Assembly: GCF_047654785.1 (NCBI RefSeq)
Contig: NZ_JASGKQ010000003.1
Span: forward strand, 1,364,001 to 1,428,000
Length of the DNA: 64,000 bases
Reading direction: 5' to 3'
DNA from: Pelomonas sp047654785
GTDB lineage: Bacteria; Pseudomonadota; Gammaproteobacteria; Burkholderiales; Burkholderiaceae_C
The position numbers were made by a program, and so were the translations under genes. Positions 44,156 through 53,842 of the stretch are shown one piece after another. Below the pieces are notes generated by a model. The model ran no database searches and was not told the origin of the DNA. It saw only the letters and a list, made by a program, of their open reading frames with translations. Within the stretch, counting starts at the first letter, position 1, and each line of letters begins with the position of its first letter.

Positions 44156-47100
44156 TGCGCCACTTCATCCTCATCATCCACCTGGGCTGCCTGCTGCCGG
44201 CCCTGCTGCTGCCGCTGCGCGCCGCGGCCACGGCCTACGTGCTGCCGGGCAACCTGCCCCCCGGCTGCACGGCCAACGGCGCCAGCTACAGCTGCCCCAG
44301 CCTGACGCTGGCCTACGGCGACACGCTGGCCGTCAACGCACCCAGGCCGGCCACGCTCACCATCAACGGCGACTTCGCCACCAGCAACGGGCTGATCAAC
44401 CAGGGCGGCAGCACGGGCGACCTGAAGCTCGTCGTCACCGGCCAGCTGTCGCTGGGCCACAAGACCCGCATCACCGGCAACATCAGTGCCTACAGCGTCC
44501 ACGCGGTGGACGACGTCAACAACGTCGGCATCGGCGCCATCGCCATCACCGGCAGCGTGGCCGCCACGGGCGGCAACCTCTCGCTGGGCGACCAGACCAC
44601 CGTCAGCGGCAGCGTCACGGCCGCCGGCAGCGGCAGCATCGTCACCGGCCGCGGCGGCCAGATCGGCGGCAACGTCTCGGGCGGCTCGGGCCTCGTCACC
44701 ATCAGCCGCAACGGCAGCGTGTCCGGCAACGTGACCGGCAACGGCGGCATCACCGTGGGGCAGGAGGCCACCGTGTTCGGCAACCTCGCCGCCGGCACCA
44801 GCGCCGTCACCCTCGACTTCCGCGCCCGGGTGGCCGGCAGCCTCACGACCACCCACACCATCTCGCTGGGCCAGGAGTCCCGCGTGGACGGTCCCATCAG
44901 CGGCGGCTCGGGCAACGTCACGGTGGGCTACGGCGCCCGGGTCGCCGGCTCGCTGACGACCGGCAACGGCAGCATCAGCTTCGAGCAGAGCGCCACCGCG
45001 CTGTCCTGCGTGCAGTCCACCGGCACCGGCAGCATCACGCTGGGCTACCAGAGCAAGGTCGACAGCGTCTGCTGCGGCGGCAGCTGCGGCAGCGCCTGCG
45101 TGGCCAACAACTCCACCTACGCGACGCCGCCGCCCTGCAACGGCGGCATCCCCGCCAGCTTCGCGTTCTCCGGCACCGGCAGCGCCTCCACCTGCAGCCC
45201 GCAGGCGCTGACCATCACCGCCCGCGACGCCAACGGCAACACGCTGACCACCTACGCCGGCACGATGCGCCTGAGCACCAGCACCGGCACCGGCACCTGG
45301 ACGGCCGGCAGCGGCCCGGCGCCGGCCGGCAGCCTGGTGCCCGGCCCGGCCAACAGCGGCAAGGCCAGCTACACCTTCGCGGCGGCGGACCTCGGCGTCG
45401 TCCGGCTGCGGCTGGCCCACGGCCTGGCGCAGAACCTCACCGTGACGGCCGTGGACAGCGCCTCCGGCGCCAGCAGCAGCACCTCGGCCGTGATCGGCTA
45501 CCGCGACAACGCCTTCCGCTGGGCCGACGACCTGGACGACCGCATCGCCGGCTCCTTCGTCGCCGTGGCCGGGCGCCCGCACGACCTGCGGGTCGAGCTG
45601 ATGCGCAAGGACCCGTCCACCGGCGTCTGCGGCGTGGCCAGCGACTACGCCGGCAGCCGCGCCGTCAAGCTCTGGCGCAGCGACAGCGGCGGCCCCTGGA
45701 CGCCGCCGACCGTCGCCGGATCCGGTGCCGCCGTGCCGGCCGGCCGGCCGGCCGCCAACAACCTGACGCTGGCCTTCACCGCCGGCATCGCCCGCTTCGA
45801 CCTCGCCACCAGCGACGTCGGCCGCTACGCGCTCAACCTCGAGGACGACTCGCTGAGCAAGGCCGCCACCGCCGTCAGCGGCAGCAGCCCGGACCTGAGC
45901 GTGCGCCCGTTCACGCTGGCCGTCACCGGCCTGGCGCTGGCCGGCACCGCCAACCCCGGCGGCAGCGCACCGGCGGACGCCGTCTTCGGCGCGGCCGGCG
46001 CGCCCTTCTCGGCCACGGTCACCGCCTACCGCTGGGCCAGCGGCGCCGACGCCGACGACGACGGCCTGCCCGACCCCGGCAGCACGCTGGCCCAGGTGTC
46101 CGCGGGCGGCGCCGCCCCGGGCTTCGGCAGCGCCGTCACGCTGGCGCCGGTGGCCGGCGCGCAGACGCCGGCCGGCGGCACGCTGGGCGCGCTGGCCAAC
46201 AACGTCGTCGGCGGCTTCAGCGGCGGCGCCGCGACCACCGGCACGCTGGCCTATGCCGAGGTCGGCAGCTTCCTGCTGAAGACCCAGGCCGTCGTCGCCA
46301 ACTACCTCGGCAGCGCCGGCCTGAACCTGGATGCGCTCGTCTTCAACGCCGCCGGCAGCCCGCAGCCGCGCGTCGGCCGCTTCGTGCCGGCCGGCTTCGC
46401 GCTCAGCGGCGGCGGCGTCACGCACCGGGTGGACCAGGCCTGCCCCAGCCCGTCCGCCTTCACCTACCTCGGCGAGCGCTTCCGGCTGGGCTTCACGCTC
46501 ACCGCCCGCAACGCGGCCGGCGCGACGACGCGCAACTACAGCGGCGATTTCGCCCGGCTGGACCTGGCCGCACCGGCCCAGTTCAAGCTGGCCGGCATCG
46601 CCGGCAGCGAGGTCTTCAACGCCGGCAACGGCCGGCTGGCCGCCAGCGCCAGCAGCGGCAGCTGGTCGGCCGGCGTGGCCAGCGGCGTCACGCTGACGGC
46701 CCGCGTCACGCGCGCCGCCGCGCCCGCCGGCCCCTACGACACGGCCGCCTTCGGCATCGCGCCGGTGGACCCGGACGGCGTCGCCATGCTGTCGCCCGAC
46801 CTCGACACCGACAGCCCCGCCAACGGCGCCGACCGCGTCCGGGTGGGAGGCACAATCCCGCTGCGCCACGGGCGGCTGCGCCTCCAGAATGCGATCGGCG
46901 CCGCCGGCCGGCCGCTGCACCTGCCGCTCGCCGCGCAGCACTGGGCGGATGGCGCCTACACCACCAACACCTTGGATTCCTGCACCCGCATCCGCGCCAG
47001 CGACCTGAGCTTCGGCAACCTGCGCAAGTCGCTCACGGCCGGCGACGCCGCCATGGGCGGCAGCAGCAGCACCGTCGCGCAGGGCATCGGCCGGCTGACG

Positions 47101-47358
47101 CTCGCGGCCCCGGGCGGCGGCCGCGTCGGCAGCCTGGACGTGGCCATCGCGCTGGACGCCGCCAGCCCGCCCGCCGACGCCTCCTGCCTCAAGACCCCCG
47201 GCGGCTGGACGCCCGCGAAGGCCGCCAGCACCGGCGCCGGCCTCGAGGCGCTGCGCGCGCCCTGGTGCGGTTCCACCCCCAGCGACCCGGCCGCCCGCGC
47301 CAGCTGGGGCCTCTACCGCGGCGGCGACGGCGTGCTCTACCAACGGGAGAACTATTGA
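44155..47358 (+). CDS. mshQ: MshQ-like DUF6701 protein with polymer-forming repeats
   Basis: This 1067-residue secreted protein has a signal peptide (about 1-24). An N-terminal region (about 60-300) is built of short beta repeats such as GNLSLGDQTTVSGSVTAAGS and GGITVGQEATVFGNLAAG, alternating SLG/TVG and G(S/N)V steps like bactofilin-type polymer-forming folds. A Cys cluster SVCCGGSCGSAC follows near residue 303, then invasin-like Ig stretches (PQALTITARDANGNTLTTY) and a C-terminal DUF6701 (FRWADDLDDRIAGSF to SWGLYRGGDGVLYQREN). It is the presumed tip adhesin of the pilus. The stop overlaps mshI by one base. Confidence 0.86.
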   Translation: MRHFILIIHLGCLLPALLLPLRAAATAYVLPGNLPPGCTANGASYSCPSLTLAYGDTLAVNAPRPATLTINGDFATSNGLINQGGSTGDLKLVVTGQLSLGHKTRITGNISAYSVHAVDDVNNVGIGAIAITGSVAATGGNLSLGDQTTVSGSVTAAGSGSIVTGRGGQIGGNVSGGSGLVTISRNGSVSGNVTGNGGITVGQEATVFGNLAAGTSAVTLDFRARVAGSLTTTHTISLGQESRVDGPISGGSGNVTVGYGARVAGSLTTGNGSISFEQSATALSCVQSTGTGSITLGYQSKVDSVCCGGSCGSACVANNSTYATPPPCNGGIPASFAFSGTGSASTCSPQALTITARDANGNTLTTYAGTMRLSTSTGTGTWTAGSGPAPAGSLVPGPANSGKASYTFAAADLGVVRLRLAHGLAQNLTVTAVDSASGASSSTSAVIGYRDNAFRWADDLDDRIAGSFVAVAGRPHDLRVELMRKDPSTGVCGVASDYAGSRAVKLWRSDSGGPWTPPTVAGSGAAVPAGRPAANNLTLAFTAGIARFDLATSDVGRYALNLEDDSLSKAATAVSGSSPDLSVRPFTLAVTGLALAGTANPGGSAPADAVFGAAGAPFSATVTAYRWASGADADDDGLPDPGSTLAQVSAGGAAPGFGSAVTLAPVAGAQTPAGGTLGALANNVVGGFSGGAATTGTLAYAEVGSFLLKTQAVVANYLGSAGLNLDALVFNAAGSPQPRVGRFVPAGFALSGGGVTHRVDQACPSPSAFTYLGERFRLGFTLTARNAAGATTRNYSGDFARLDLAAPAQFKLAGIAGSEVFNAGNGRLAASASSGSWSAGVASGVTLTARVTRAAAPAGPYDTAAFGIAPVDPDGVAMLSPDLDTDSPANGADRVRVGGTIPLRHGRLRLQNAIGAAGRPLHLPLAAQHWADGAYTTNTLDSCTRIRASDLSFGNLRKSLTAGDAAMGGSSSTVAQGIGRLTLAAPGGGRVGSLDVAIALDAASPPADASCLKTPGGWTPAKAASTGAGLEALRAPWCGSTPSDPAARASWGLYRGGDGVLYQRENY

Positions 47359-48351
47359 TGCGCTGGCCCTGGTCCCCCCGCCGCGGCGCGCAGCGCCTGC
47401 TGCTGCGCCGCGTCGGCGAGCAGCACGCCTTCGTGCTGACCGACGGCGCCCCGGGCGCCGCCCCCGTGCGCCTGCTGCGCTGGGGCCTGCTGCCCGAGGC
47501 GCGGCCGCTGCCCGGCGGCGAGGCCATCGCGCTGCTGGACCCGGCGGACTACCAGAATCCTCAAGGTCGACACCCCGCCGGTGCCGCAGGAAGAGCTCAA
47601 GGCCGCCGCCCGCTGGCAGGTCAAGGACCTGGTGGACGTGGACGTCGCCGAGCTGACGCTGGACGTGATGCACGTCGGCGGCGACGTGGCGCGGCCCAAC
47701 ACGGCCCATGCGCGCCAGCTGTTCGTCGTCGCCGCGCGCAACGCCGCCATCCAGGCGCTCACCCGCGACGCCGCGGCGCTGACCGAGCACCTGGGCACCC
47801 TCGACATCTGGGAGACCGCGCTGCGCAACCTGCTCGGCGCCAGCGCGCGCGCCGACGGCCTGGCCGCGCGCGCCTGCGCCGCCGTGCTGATTGACGCGCG
47901 GCACTGCCTGCTGGTCGTGTGCGCCGGCGACGAGCTTTTCTACGTGCGCCGCCTCGAGAACGACGCCCGGCTGCTGGCCCGCGCCCGCAGCGAGCACGCC
48001 GAGGCGGCCGCCACCGAGCTGCCGCTGGGCTTCGAGTACCAGCCCGGCGGCGCGTTCGGCGGCGGCACCGAGGAGTCGCCGCTGGTCGTCGAGCTGCAGC
48101 GCTCCATCGACGTGTGGGAGCGCAGCTGGCCCGAGCTGCCGCTGGCGCGGCTGTACATCGCCAGCGCCGCGCACGGCGCCGAACTGGCCGCGCTGATCCA
48201 GCGCGAGCTGGGCCAGCGCACCGTCGCGCTGGACCCGCTGGCCGCGTTCGCCCCCGACGCCCCGCCCCCCGAGGGCGACGCCGCGCAGGCGCTGGCCGCC
48301 TGCATCCCGCTGCTGGGCGCCGCCCTGCGCACCGAGACCCGACACCTCTGA
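47358..48351 (+). pseudogene. mshI: mshI (PilM-like) gene with single-base frameshift
   Basis: The gene starts at ATG 47358 (MRWPWSPRRGAQRLLLRR), overlapping mshQ by one base, and is in good frame up to about 47555. There an extra A (47556 or 47557, CAGAATCC) shifts the frame. Dropping one A restores DYQILKVDTPPVPQEELKAA, the PilM/MshI block, and the second part runs open to 48351 in a different frame. As written, translation continues in the wrong frame and stops early. It may be a true inactivation, a sequencing error, or slippage; the operon around it is intact, so error or recent mutation is likely. The intact product would be about 330 residues. Confidence 0.85.
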
Positions 48352-49031
48352 TGCCCCAGCAAATCAACCTGTTGACGCCGCTGCTGCTGGCCCCCCGGCA
48401 GCATTTCTCGGCCCGGACGCTGCTGCAGGCCGGCGCCGCGCTGCTGCTGGCCGGCCTGGTCGCCGCGCTGTGGCTGCAGCAGCGCGACCGCCGCGCCGAG
48501 GCCGACCACCAGGCGCTGCTGGCCCGCCACGCGGCCGAGCGCCAGGCGCTGCTGGCCGCCAGCGCCGCCCTGCCCGCGCCGCAGGACGTCGGCGCGCTGC
48601 AGCAGCAGCTGCTGGCGCTGCAGGCCGGCAACGCCGAGCGCCGTGCGCTGCTGCAGGCGCTCGGCGGTGACAGCGCCGGCCGGCGCCACTCCGACCTGCT
48701 GGCCCTGGTCGCCCGCAGCCTGCCCCAGGCGGCCTGGCTCAGCGAGCTGCGCCATGCGCCCGGCCGCGTGGAACTCGCGGGCGGCACGCTGGACACCGCC
48801 GTGCTGCGGCCCTGGCTGGCCCAGCTGGCCGCCCACCCGCTGCTGGCCGGCCAGCAGCTGTCGGCGTTGCACGTGGAACGCCTGGGCACGCCGGGCGCCG
48901 AGGCCGGCGCCCACCCGCTGCTGGACGGCGGCAGCCCGCTGGCGCAGGCGCGGCTGCCGGTCTGGGCCTGGCGCGTCGTCAGCGCGCCGGCCGGCGCGGC
49001 CAGCGCCGCCGCCCCGGGAGGCGCGCGATGA
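48351..49031 (+). CDS. PilN-like MSHA assembly protein
   Basis: This 226-residue PilN-family protein has INLLTPLLLAPRQHFSARTL at the N-terminus, one membrane helix (about 27-43), a coiled coil rich in Ala/Leu/Gln (about 45-115) and a ferredoxin-like domain (ARSLPQAAWLSELRHAPGRV). It corresponds to the PilN-type component between MshI and MshJ. Its start overlaps the mshI stop by one base (TGATG) and its stop overlaps the next start by 4 nt. Confidence 0.87.
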   Translation: MPQQINLLTPLLLAPRQHFSARTLLQAGAALLLAGLVAALWLQQRDRRAEADHQALLARHAAERQALLAASAALPAPQDVGALQQQLLALQAGNAERRALLQALGGDSAGRRHSDLLALVARSLPQAAWLSELRHAPGRVELAGGTLDTAVLRPWLAQLAAHPLLAGQQLSALHVERLGTPGAEAGAHPLLDGGSPLAQARLPVWAWRVVSAPAGAASAAAPGGAR

Positions 49032-49675
49032 CCGGCCTGGACCTCACCCCGCTGCGCAGCGCCTGGGCGCGCCAGGCCCGGCGCATCGACGCGCTCAGCC
49101 TGCGCGAGCGGGCCGTGCTGCTGCTGTGCGTCGCCGCCGTGCTGGCCGCGCTGTTCGACACGCTGCTGCTGTCGCCGCTGGCCGCCCGCGCCAGCCGGCG
49201 CGCCGCCGAGCAGGACCGGCAGGCGGCCGAGCTGGCGCAGCTGCGCGCGCAGTTCGTCGGCGCCAGCCAGGGCGCGGGTGGCGAGCCGGCCGGCGCGCAG
49301 CGCGCCGCCGTGCAGGCCGCGCAGGCCGAGCGCGTGCGGCTGGACGCCGAGCTGCGCCGCCTTGGCACGGCCGGCGGCGGCGAAGGCCTGTCCGCGCTGC
49401 TGCAGCGCCTGCTGGCCCGCCAGCCCGGCCTGGTGCTGGAGCGGCTGACGCTGCTGGACGACGACGAGCCGGCGGCGCCGCGCGTCCCCGGCGTCGGTTG
49501 GCAGGGCGTGGCGCTGCAGGTGCGGGGCCGCTACGCCGACCTGCAGCGCCACGTGCAGGCGCTGGAGCGCGAGCTGCCCGGCCTGCGTTGGGGCGAGCTG
49601 CGCCTGAGCGCGCCCGGCGGCGGCGAGCCGGCGCGGCTGCAGGCCGAACTTTTCGTGTTGAAGGTGCAGCCATGA
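49028..49675 (+). CDS. mshJ: MshJ-like PilO/GspM family protein
   Basis: This 215-residue inner-membrane protein has a membrane helix (about 29-50, LLLCVAAVLAALFDTLLLSP), a coiled coil and a C-terminal domain with GVALQVRGRYADLQRHVQAL and LPGLRWGELRLS, the PilO/GspM pattern. It pairs with the PilN-like protein in the alignment complex. The start overlaps the previous gene (ATGA) and the stop overlaps the next start by 4 nt. Confidence 0.86.
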   Translation: MTGLDLTPLRSAWARQARRIDALSLRERAVLLLCVAAVLAALFDTLLLSPLAARASRRAAEQDRQAAELAQLRAQFVGASQGAGGEPAGAQRAAVQAAQAERVRLDAELRRLGTAGGGEGLSALLQRLLARQPGLVLERLTLLDDDEPAAPRVPGVGWQGVALQVRGRYADLQRHVQALERELPGLRWGELRLSAPGGGEPARLQAELFVLKVQP

Positions 49676-50058
49676 GAACCCTTGCCCTGTTGTGCTGGGC
49701 CACGCTGCCGGCGCTGGCGCAGGACGCGCCGCGCGACCCCACCGCGCTGCCGCCCGCGCTGCGCGGCGCGCTGGCCGCGCCGGCCGCCGATGCGGCCAGC
49801 GCCCCGGCGGCGCCGGCCATCCGCCAGGTCGTGTTCAGCAACGGGCGCGGCTACGTCGTGCAGCGCGGCCGGCGCTACGGCGTCGGCGAGCGGCTCGACG
49901 GCGCCCGCATCGAACGCATCACCGAGCAGGCCGTGTGGCTGCGCGAGGCCGGCCAGGTCCGCCGCGAGCCGCTGTACGGCGGCGTCGAGAAGCGCCCGCC
50001 GCCCGCCGAGGCGCGCCGCACCGGCGCGAAGAAGAACTCCCAGGAGAAGCAGCCATGA
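49672..50058 (+). CDS. mshK: MshK-like PilP/GspC-type small protein
   Basis: This 128-residue protein has a signal peptide (MRTLALLCWATLPALAQ) and a short beta domain, RQVVFSNGRGYVVQRGRRYGVGERLDGARIERITEQAVWLRE, of the type seen in MshK/PilP/GspC homology regions that contact the secretin. A basic C-terminal tail follows. Function is assigned by position between MshJ and MshL. Confidence 0.82.
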   Translation: MRTLALLCWATLPALAQDAPRDPTALPPALRGALAAPAADAASAPAAPAIRQVVFSNGRGYVVQRGRRYGVGERLDGARIERITEQAVWLREAGQVRREPLYGGVEKRPPPAEARRTGAKKNSQEKQP

Positions 50059-51833
50059 AGGCCCCCATCCCCCACCTGCTGGCCACGCTGCTGGCCGCCG
50101 CCCTGGCCGGCTGTGCCGACAAGCCGCTGCAGCTCGCCCAGCCCAGCCAGGCGCTGCGCGAGGAGCTGCAGGCGCAGCGCGGCGCGGCCCCGGCGCGCGC
50201 CGCGGCCGACGCGGCGGCGGCAGCGGCCGCGTCGGCCCCGCTGCCGCCGCCCGCCCCGGCGCTGCCGCCGGAGCCGCGCTTCGACCTGATCGTCAACGGC
50301 GCCCCGGCGCGCGACGTGTTCCTGTCCCTGGTCAGCGACACGCGCTACAGCATGCTGGTGCATCCGGCGGTGTCGGGCGTGCTGTCAGTGACGCTCAAGG
50401 GCGTCACGCTGCGCGAGTCGCTGGACGCGATCCGCGACGTCTACGGCTTCGACTACGCCATCGACGGCCGCCGCATCACCGTCTTCCCGCCGACGCTGCA
50501 GACGCGCGTGTTCACACTGAACGCGCTGGCCCTGCAGCGCAGCGGCCGCAGCGAGGTGCGCGTCAGCTCCGGGGCCGCGCCGGTCGGCACCCAGAACGGC
50601 AGCGGCACGGCCGGCAGCGGCGGCAGCAACACCGTGCTGCAGCAGGAAAGCAGCCAGCTCAGCACCCGCAGCGCCGGCGACTTCTGGGCCGAGACCAGCG
50701 CGGCGCTGCGCTCGCTGGTCGGCGGCGGCGAGGGCCGCGCCGTCATCGCCAGCCCGCAGACCGGCACGGTCGCGGTGCGCGCGATGCCGGAGGAGCTGCG
50801 CCACGTCGAGGCCTGGCTGAAGGCCACGCGCGTGGCCGTCGAGCGGCAGGTGATGCTGGAGGCCAAGATCGTCGAGGTGGAGCTGCGCGAGGGCTACCAG
50901 AGCGGCATCGACTGGTCGCGCATCAGCGACCGCAGCGCCATCGGCCAGACCAGCGTGAACCCGTCCCTCCCCGGCGCCGTGGGCGCCGTCGTCAACCCGC
51001 TGGTCAGCAACGCGCTGGGCCTGCCGACGCTGTCCGGCGCCACGCAGCAACCGGCCTGGAGCGACCTGATCCCGCTGCCCTCGGCCGGCGGCGGCGCCTT
51101 CGGCCTGGCGCTGTCGCGCGGCGGCTTCCAGGCGCTGCTGAGCTTCATCGAGAGCCACGGCGACACGCAGATCCTGTCCAGCCCGCGCATCGCCACGCTG
51201 AACAACCAGAAGGCCGTGCTGAAGGTCGGCACCGACGACTACTTCATCACCGGCATCAGCGGCAGCAACAGCGGCACGAGCACCGGCAACAGCGGCTTCA
51301 ACGGCACGACCAACCAGATCCCGACGCTGACGCTGACGCCCTTCTTCAGCGGCATCGCGCTGGACGTGACGCCGCAGATCGACGCGGCCGACATGATCAC
51401 GCTGCACATCCACCCGTCGGTGTCCAACGTGACGGAGAAGGTCAAGCAGGTGAACCTGGGCGAGGTGGGCAACTTCCGGCTGCCGCTGGCCAGCGCCAGC
51501 ATCAACGAGACCGACACCGTCGTGCGCATTCCCGACGGCCAGATCGTCGCCATCGGCGGCCTGATGCAGATGGAGGCCTCGCGCCGCGGCTCGGGCCTGC
51601 CCGGCGCGGACGCCAACCCCGTCACCTCGATGCTGCTGGGCAACCGCGCCAACGCCGGCCGCAAGCGCGAACTGGTGGTGCTGATCAAGCCCAGCATCAT
51701 CCGCGGCGCGGAGGACTGGGAGCAGCACAACCGGCTGATCAGCGCGTCGCTGGCCGACACCGAGACCCGCTCGCGCCGCGTGATCCGGCTGGACGGTGCG
51801 GCGGCCGCCGCCAGCGGGCCGGCCGCGAACTGA
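50055..51833 (+). CDS. mshL: MSHA outer-membrane secretin
   Basis: This 592-residue secretin is an outer-membrane lipoprotein: signal peptide ends LAGC with Cys20. N-terminal domains (SDTRYSMLVHPAVSGVLSV, a Secretin/TonB short N-terminus) precede a Gly/Ser-rich loop (GTQNGSGTAGSGGSN) and the secretin core with VMLEAKIVEVELREGYQSGI, SHGDTQILSSPRIATLNNQKA, LDVTPQIDAADMI and ETDTVVRIPDGQIVAIGGLM. It forms the pore for the pilus. It is the last gene of the operon, convergent with selD with 12 nt between stops. Confidence 0.93.
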   Translation: MKAPIPHLLATLLAAALAGCADKPLQLAQPSQALREELQAQRGAAPARAAADAAAAAAASAPLPPPAPALPPEPRFDLIVNGAPARDVFLSLVSDTRYSMLVHPAVSGVLSVTLKGVTLRESLDAIRDVYGFDYAIDGRRITVFPPTLQTRVFTLNALALQRSGRSEVRVSSGAAPVGTQNGSGTAGSGGSNTVLQQESSQLSTRSAGDFWAETSAALRSLVGGGEGRAVIASPQTGTVAVRAMPEELRHVEAWLKATRVAVERQVMLEAKIVEVELREGYQSGIDWSRISDRSAIGQTSVNPSLPGAVGAVVNPLVSNALGLPTLSGATQQPAWSDLIPLPSAGGGAFGLALSRGGFQALLSFIESHGDTQILSSPRIATLNNQKAVLKVGTDDYFITGISGSNSGTSTGNSGFNGTTNQIPTLTLTPFFSGIALDVTPQIDAADMITLHIHPSVSNVTEKVKQVNLGEVGNFRLPLASASINETDTVVRIPDGQIVAIGGLMQMEASRRGSGLPGADANPVTSMLLGNRANAGRKRELVVLIKPSIIRGAEDWEQHNRLISASLADTETRSRRVIRLDGAAAAASGPAAN

Positions 51834-51845
51834 CGCCCGGCGGCC

Positions 51846-52922
51846 TCAGCCCTGGACGGCCAGCGGCCGCGCGCCGCGCGGCGTGACGCGGCCGACCACG
51901 GCCGCCGCGGCGAAGCCGTGCGCGGCGAAGACGGCCCGCACCGCGTCCACCGCGCCCGCGTCGCACGACACCAGCAGGCCGCCGCTGGTCTGCGGGTCGG
52001 TCAGCAGCGCCCGGTCCTCGGCGGCGAAGCCGGCCGGCAGCGCGATGTCGCCGCCGTAGCCCGCCCAGTTGCGGCCCGACGCGCCGGTGACGAAGCCGCG
52101 CTGCGCCAGCTCGCGCACGCCCGGCAGCAGCGGCACGGCGGGCCAGTCCAGCTCCACCGTGCAGCCGGCGCCGCGCGCCAGCTCCAGCGCATGGCCGGCC
52201 AGGCCGAAGCCGGTCACGTCCGTCAGCGCATGGACGCCCGGCAGCGCCGCCAGGTCCGGCCCCGGCGTGTTCAGCCGCGTCGTCGTGTCGATCATGCGGG
52301 CATAGCCCTCGGGGCCGAGCTGGTCCTTCTTCAGCGCCGCGCTCATCACGCCGACGCCCAGCGGCTTGCCCAGCACCAGCAGGTCGCCCGGCCGCGCATC
52401 GGCGTTGCGCCGGACGCGCCGCGGATGCACCAGGCCGAGGGCCACCAGGCCGTAGATGGCCTCCACGGAGTCGATGGTGTGCCCGCCCGCGATCGGGATG
52501 CCCGCCGCGCGGCAGGCCGCCGCGCCGCCCTCCAGCACGCGGCCGATGGTCTGCGTGGACAGCACGTTCACCGGCATGCCCACCAGCGCCAGCGCCAGCA
52601 GCGGCCGGCCGCCCATCGCGTAGACGTCGCTGATCGCGTTGGTCGCGGCGATGCGGCCGAAGTCGAACGGGTCGTCGACGATGGGCATGAAGAAGTCGGT
52701 CGTCGCGACCAGCGCCTGCTCGTCGTTGAGCTGGTAGACGGCGGCGTCGTCCGAGGTCTCGATGCCGACCAGCAGTTCCGGGGGGATGGGCATCGCGGCC
52801 GTGCCCTTCAGGATCTCGGACAGCACGCCCGGCGCGATCTTGCAGCCGCAGCCGCCGCCGTGCGACAGCGAGGTCAGGCGGGGTTCGGCGGCCGGTGGGG
52901 AGGCAGCAGTGGCAGGGTTCAT
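51846..52922 (-). CDS. selD: Selenide, water dikinase
   Basis: SelD makes selenophosphate from selenide and ATP, for selenocysteine or 2-selenouridine synthesis. The 358-residue protein has the glycine-rich active site SHGGGCGCKIAPGVL (Cys25, Cys27, Lys28); the residue that is Sec in some organisms is Cys here. TSDDAAVYQLNDEQALVATTDFF, ISDVYAMGG and TDVTGFGLAGHALE are further blocks. No selA, selB or mnmH lies nearby. ATG 52922 begins the family sequence. Confidence 0.95.
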   Translation of the reverse strand: MNPATAASPPAAEPRLTSLSHGGGCGCKIAPGVLSEILKGTAAMPIPPELLVGIETSDDAAVYQLNDEQALVATTDFFMPIVDDPFDFGRIAATNAISDVYAMGGRPLLALALVGMPVNVLSTQTIGRVLEGGAAACRAAGIPIAGGHTIDSVEAIYGLVALGLVHPRRVRRNADARPGDLLVLGKPLGVGVMSAALKKDQLGPEGYARMIDTTTRLNTPGPDLAALPGVHALTDVTGFGLAGHALELARGAGCTVELDWPAVPLLPGVRELAQRGFVTGASGRNWAGYGGDIALPAGFAAEDRALLTDPQTSGGLLVSCDAGAVDAVRAVFAAHGFAAAAVVGRVTPRGARPLAVQG

Positions 52923-52954
52923 GGTGGCGAGCATATCGGGCGCGGCCGGCGCCG

Positions 52955-53842
52955 TTAGCGCCTCCCGCCCACGACCCCCAGCGCCAGCGCGATCCCGGCC
53001 AGCACGATGGCCCCGCCGGCCAGCATCTGCGCGGTGACGGGTTCCCGCAGGAACAGCGCGCCCCACAGGATGGCGAACAGCGGGATCAGGAAGGTGACGG
53101 AGACGGTGTTCGTCGGCCCCACGCGGCTCATCAGGCGGAAGAACAGGATGTAGGCCAGCGCCGTGCACAGCAGCGCCAGGCCCAGCGCGCTGCCCCAGGC
53201 CAGCGCGCCGGGCGGCTGCGCCGGCCACAGCCAGGCGGCGGGCAGCGCCAGCAGCAGCGTGCTGGCCGCCTGGCTGCCGGCGGCCACCGTCAGCGGCGGC
53301 GCCGCCGACAGGAAGCGCTGCGTCGCATTGGCGGCCACGCCATAGCACAGCGTCGCCGAGGCGCAGGCGGCGATGGCCCAGAGCCCGGCGTGGCCCGAAC
53401 GGCCCGCGCCGGGCTTGAAGCCGGCCTGGTCCCAGGCCAGGAAGGCCACGCCGGCAAAGCCGAGGGCCAGGCCCAGCACCCGCCACGGCGTCAGGCGCCG
53501 GCCCAGCCAGGCGAAGGCGACCAGGGCCGTCCACAGCGGCGTCGTCGCGTTGACGATGCTGGCCAGCCCGGCGCTGAGGGACAGCGCCGCGAACGAGAAC
53601 AGCGCGAACGGCAGCGCGCTGTTCAGCGCGCCGACCAGCAGCAGGCCCCGCCAGTGCCGGCGCAGGCCGGCGAGCTGGCCGCGCGCGGCCAGCAGCGGCA
53701 GCAGCAGCGCGCTGGCCAGGCCCACGCGCGCGGCGGCGAGCGGGATCGCGCCGAACTCGTGGGCGCCCAACCGCATGAACAGGAAGGACGCGCCCCACAG
53801 CGCGGCGAGCAGCACCAGCTCGGCCAGGTCGGCCGGCCTCAT
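52955..53842 (-). CDS. EamA/DMT-family transporter
   Basis: This 295-residue membrane protein has ten hydrophobic segments in two EamA repeats: WGASFLFMRLGAHEFGAIPL near the start and NATQRFLSAAPPLTV plus VSVTFLIPLFAILWGALFLRE in the second. DMT transporters export metabolites, often amino acids. The start overlaps the ogt stop by 4 nt, so they are in one operon. No substrate can be assigned. Confidence 0.92.
   Translation of the reverse strand: MRPADLAELVLLAALWGASFLFMRLGAHEFGAIPLAAARVGLASALLLPLLAARGQLAGLRRHWRGLLLVGALNSALPFALFSFAALSLSAGLASIVNATTPLWTALVAFAWLGRRLTPWRVLGLALGFAGVAFLAWDQAGFKPGAGRSGHAGLWAIAACASATLCYGVAANATQRFLSAAPPLTVAAGSQAASTLLLALPAAWLWPAQPPGALAWGSALGLALLCTALAYILFFRLMSRVGPTNTVSVTFLIPLFAILWGALFLREPVTAQMLAGGAIVLAGIALALGVVGGRR

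Noticed and set aside
44116..48345. Antisense open frame of about 1409 codons opposite mshQ and mshI
   Set aside because: Low-complexity Ala/Gly/Arg shadow of mshQ; no domain or ribosome site.
52840..52870. Possible selenocysteine codon in selD
   Set aside because: The active-site position reads as a normal cysteine codon and no in-frame TGA occurs.
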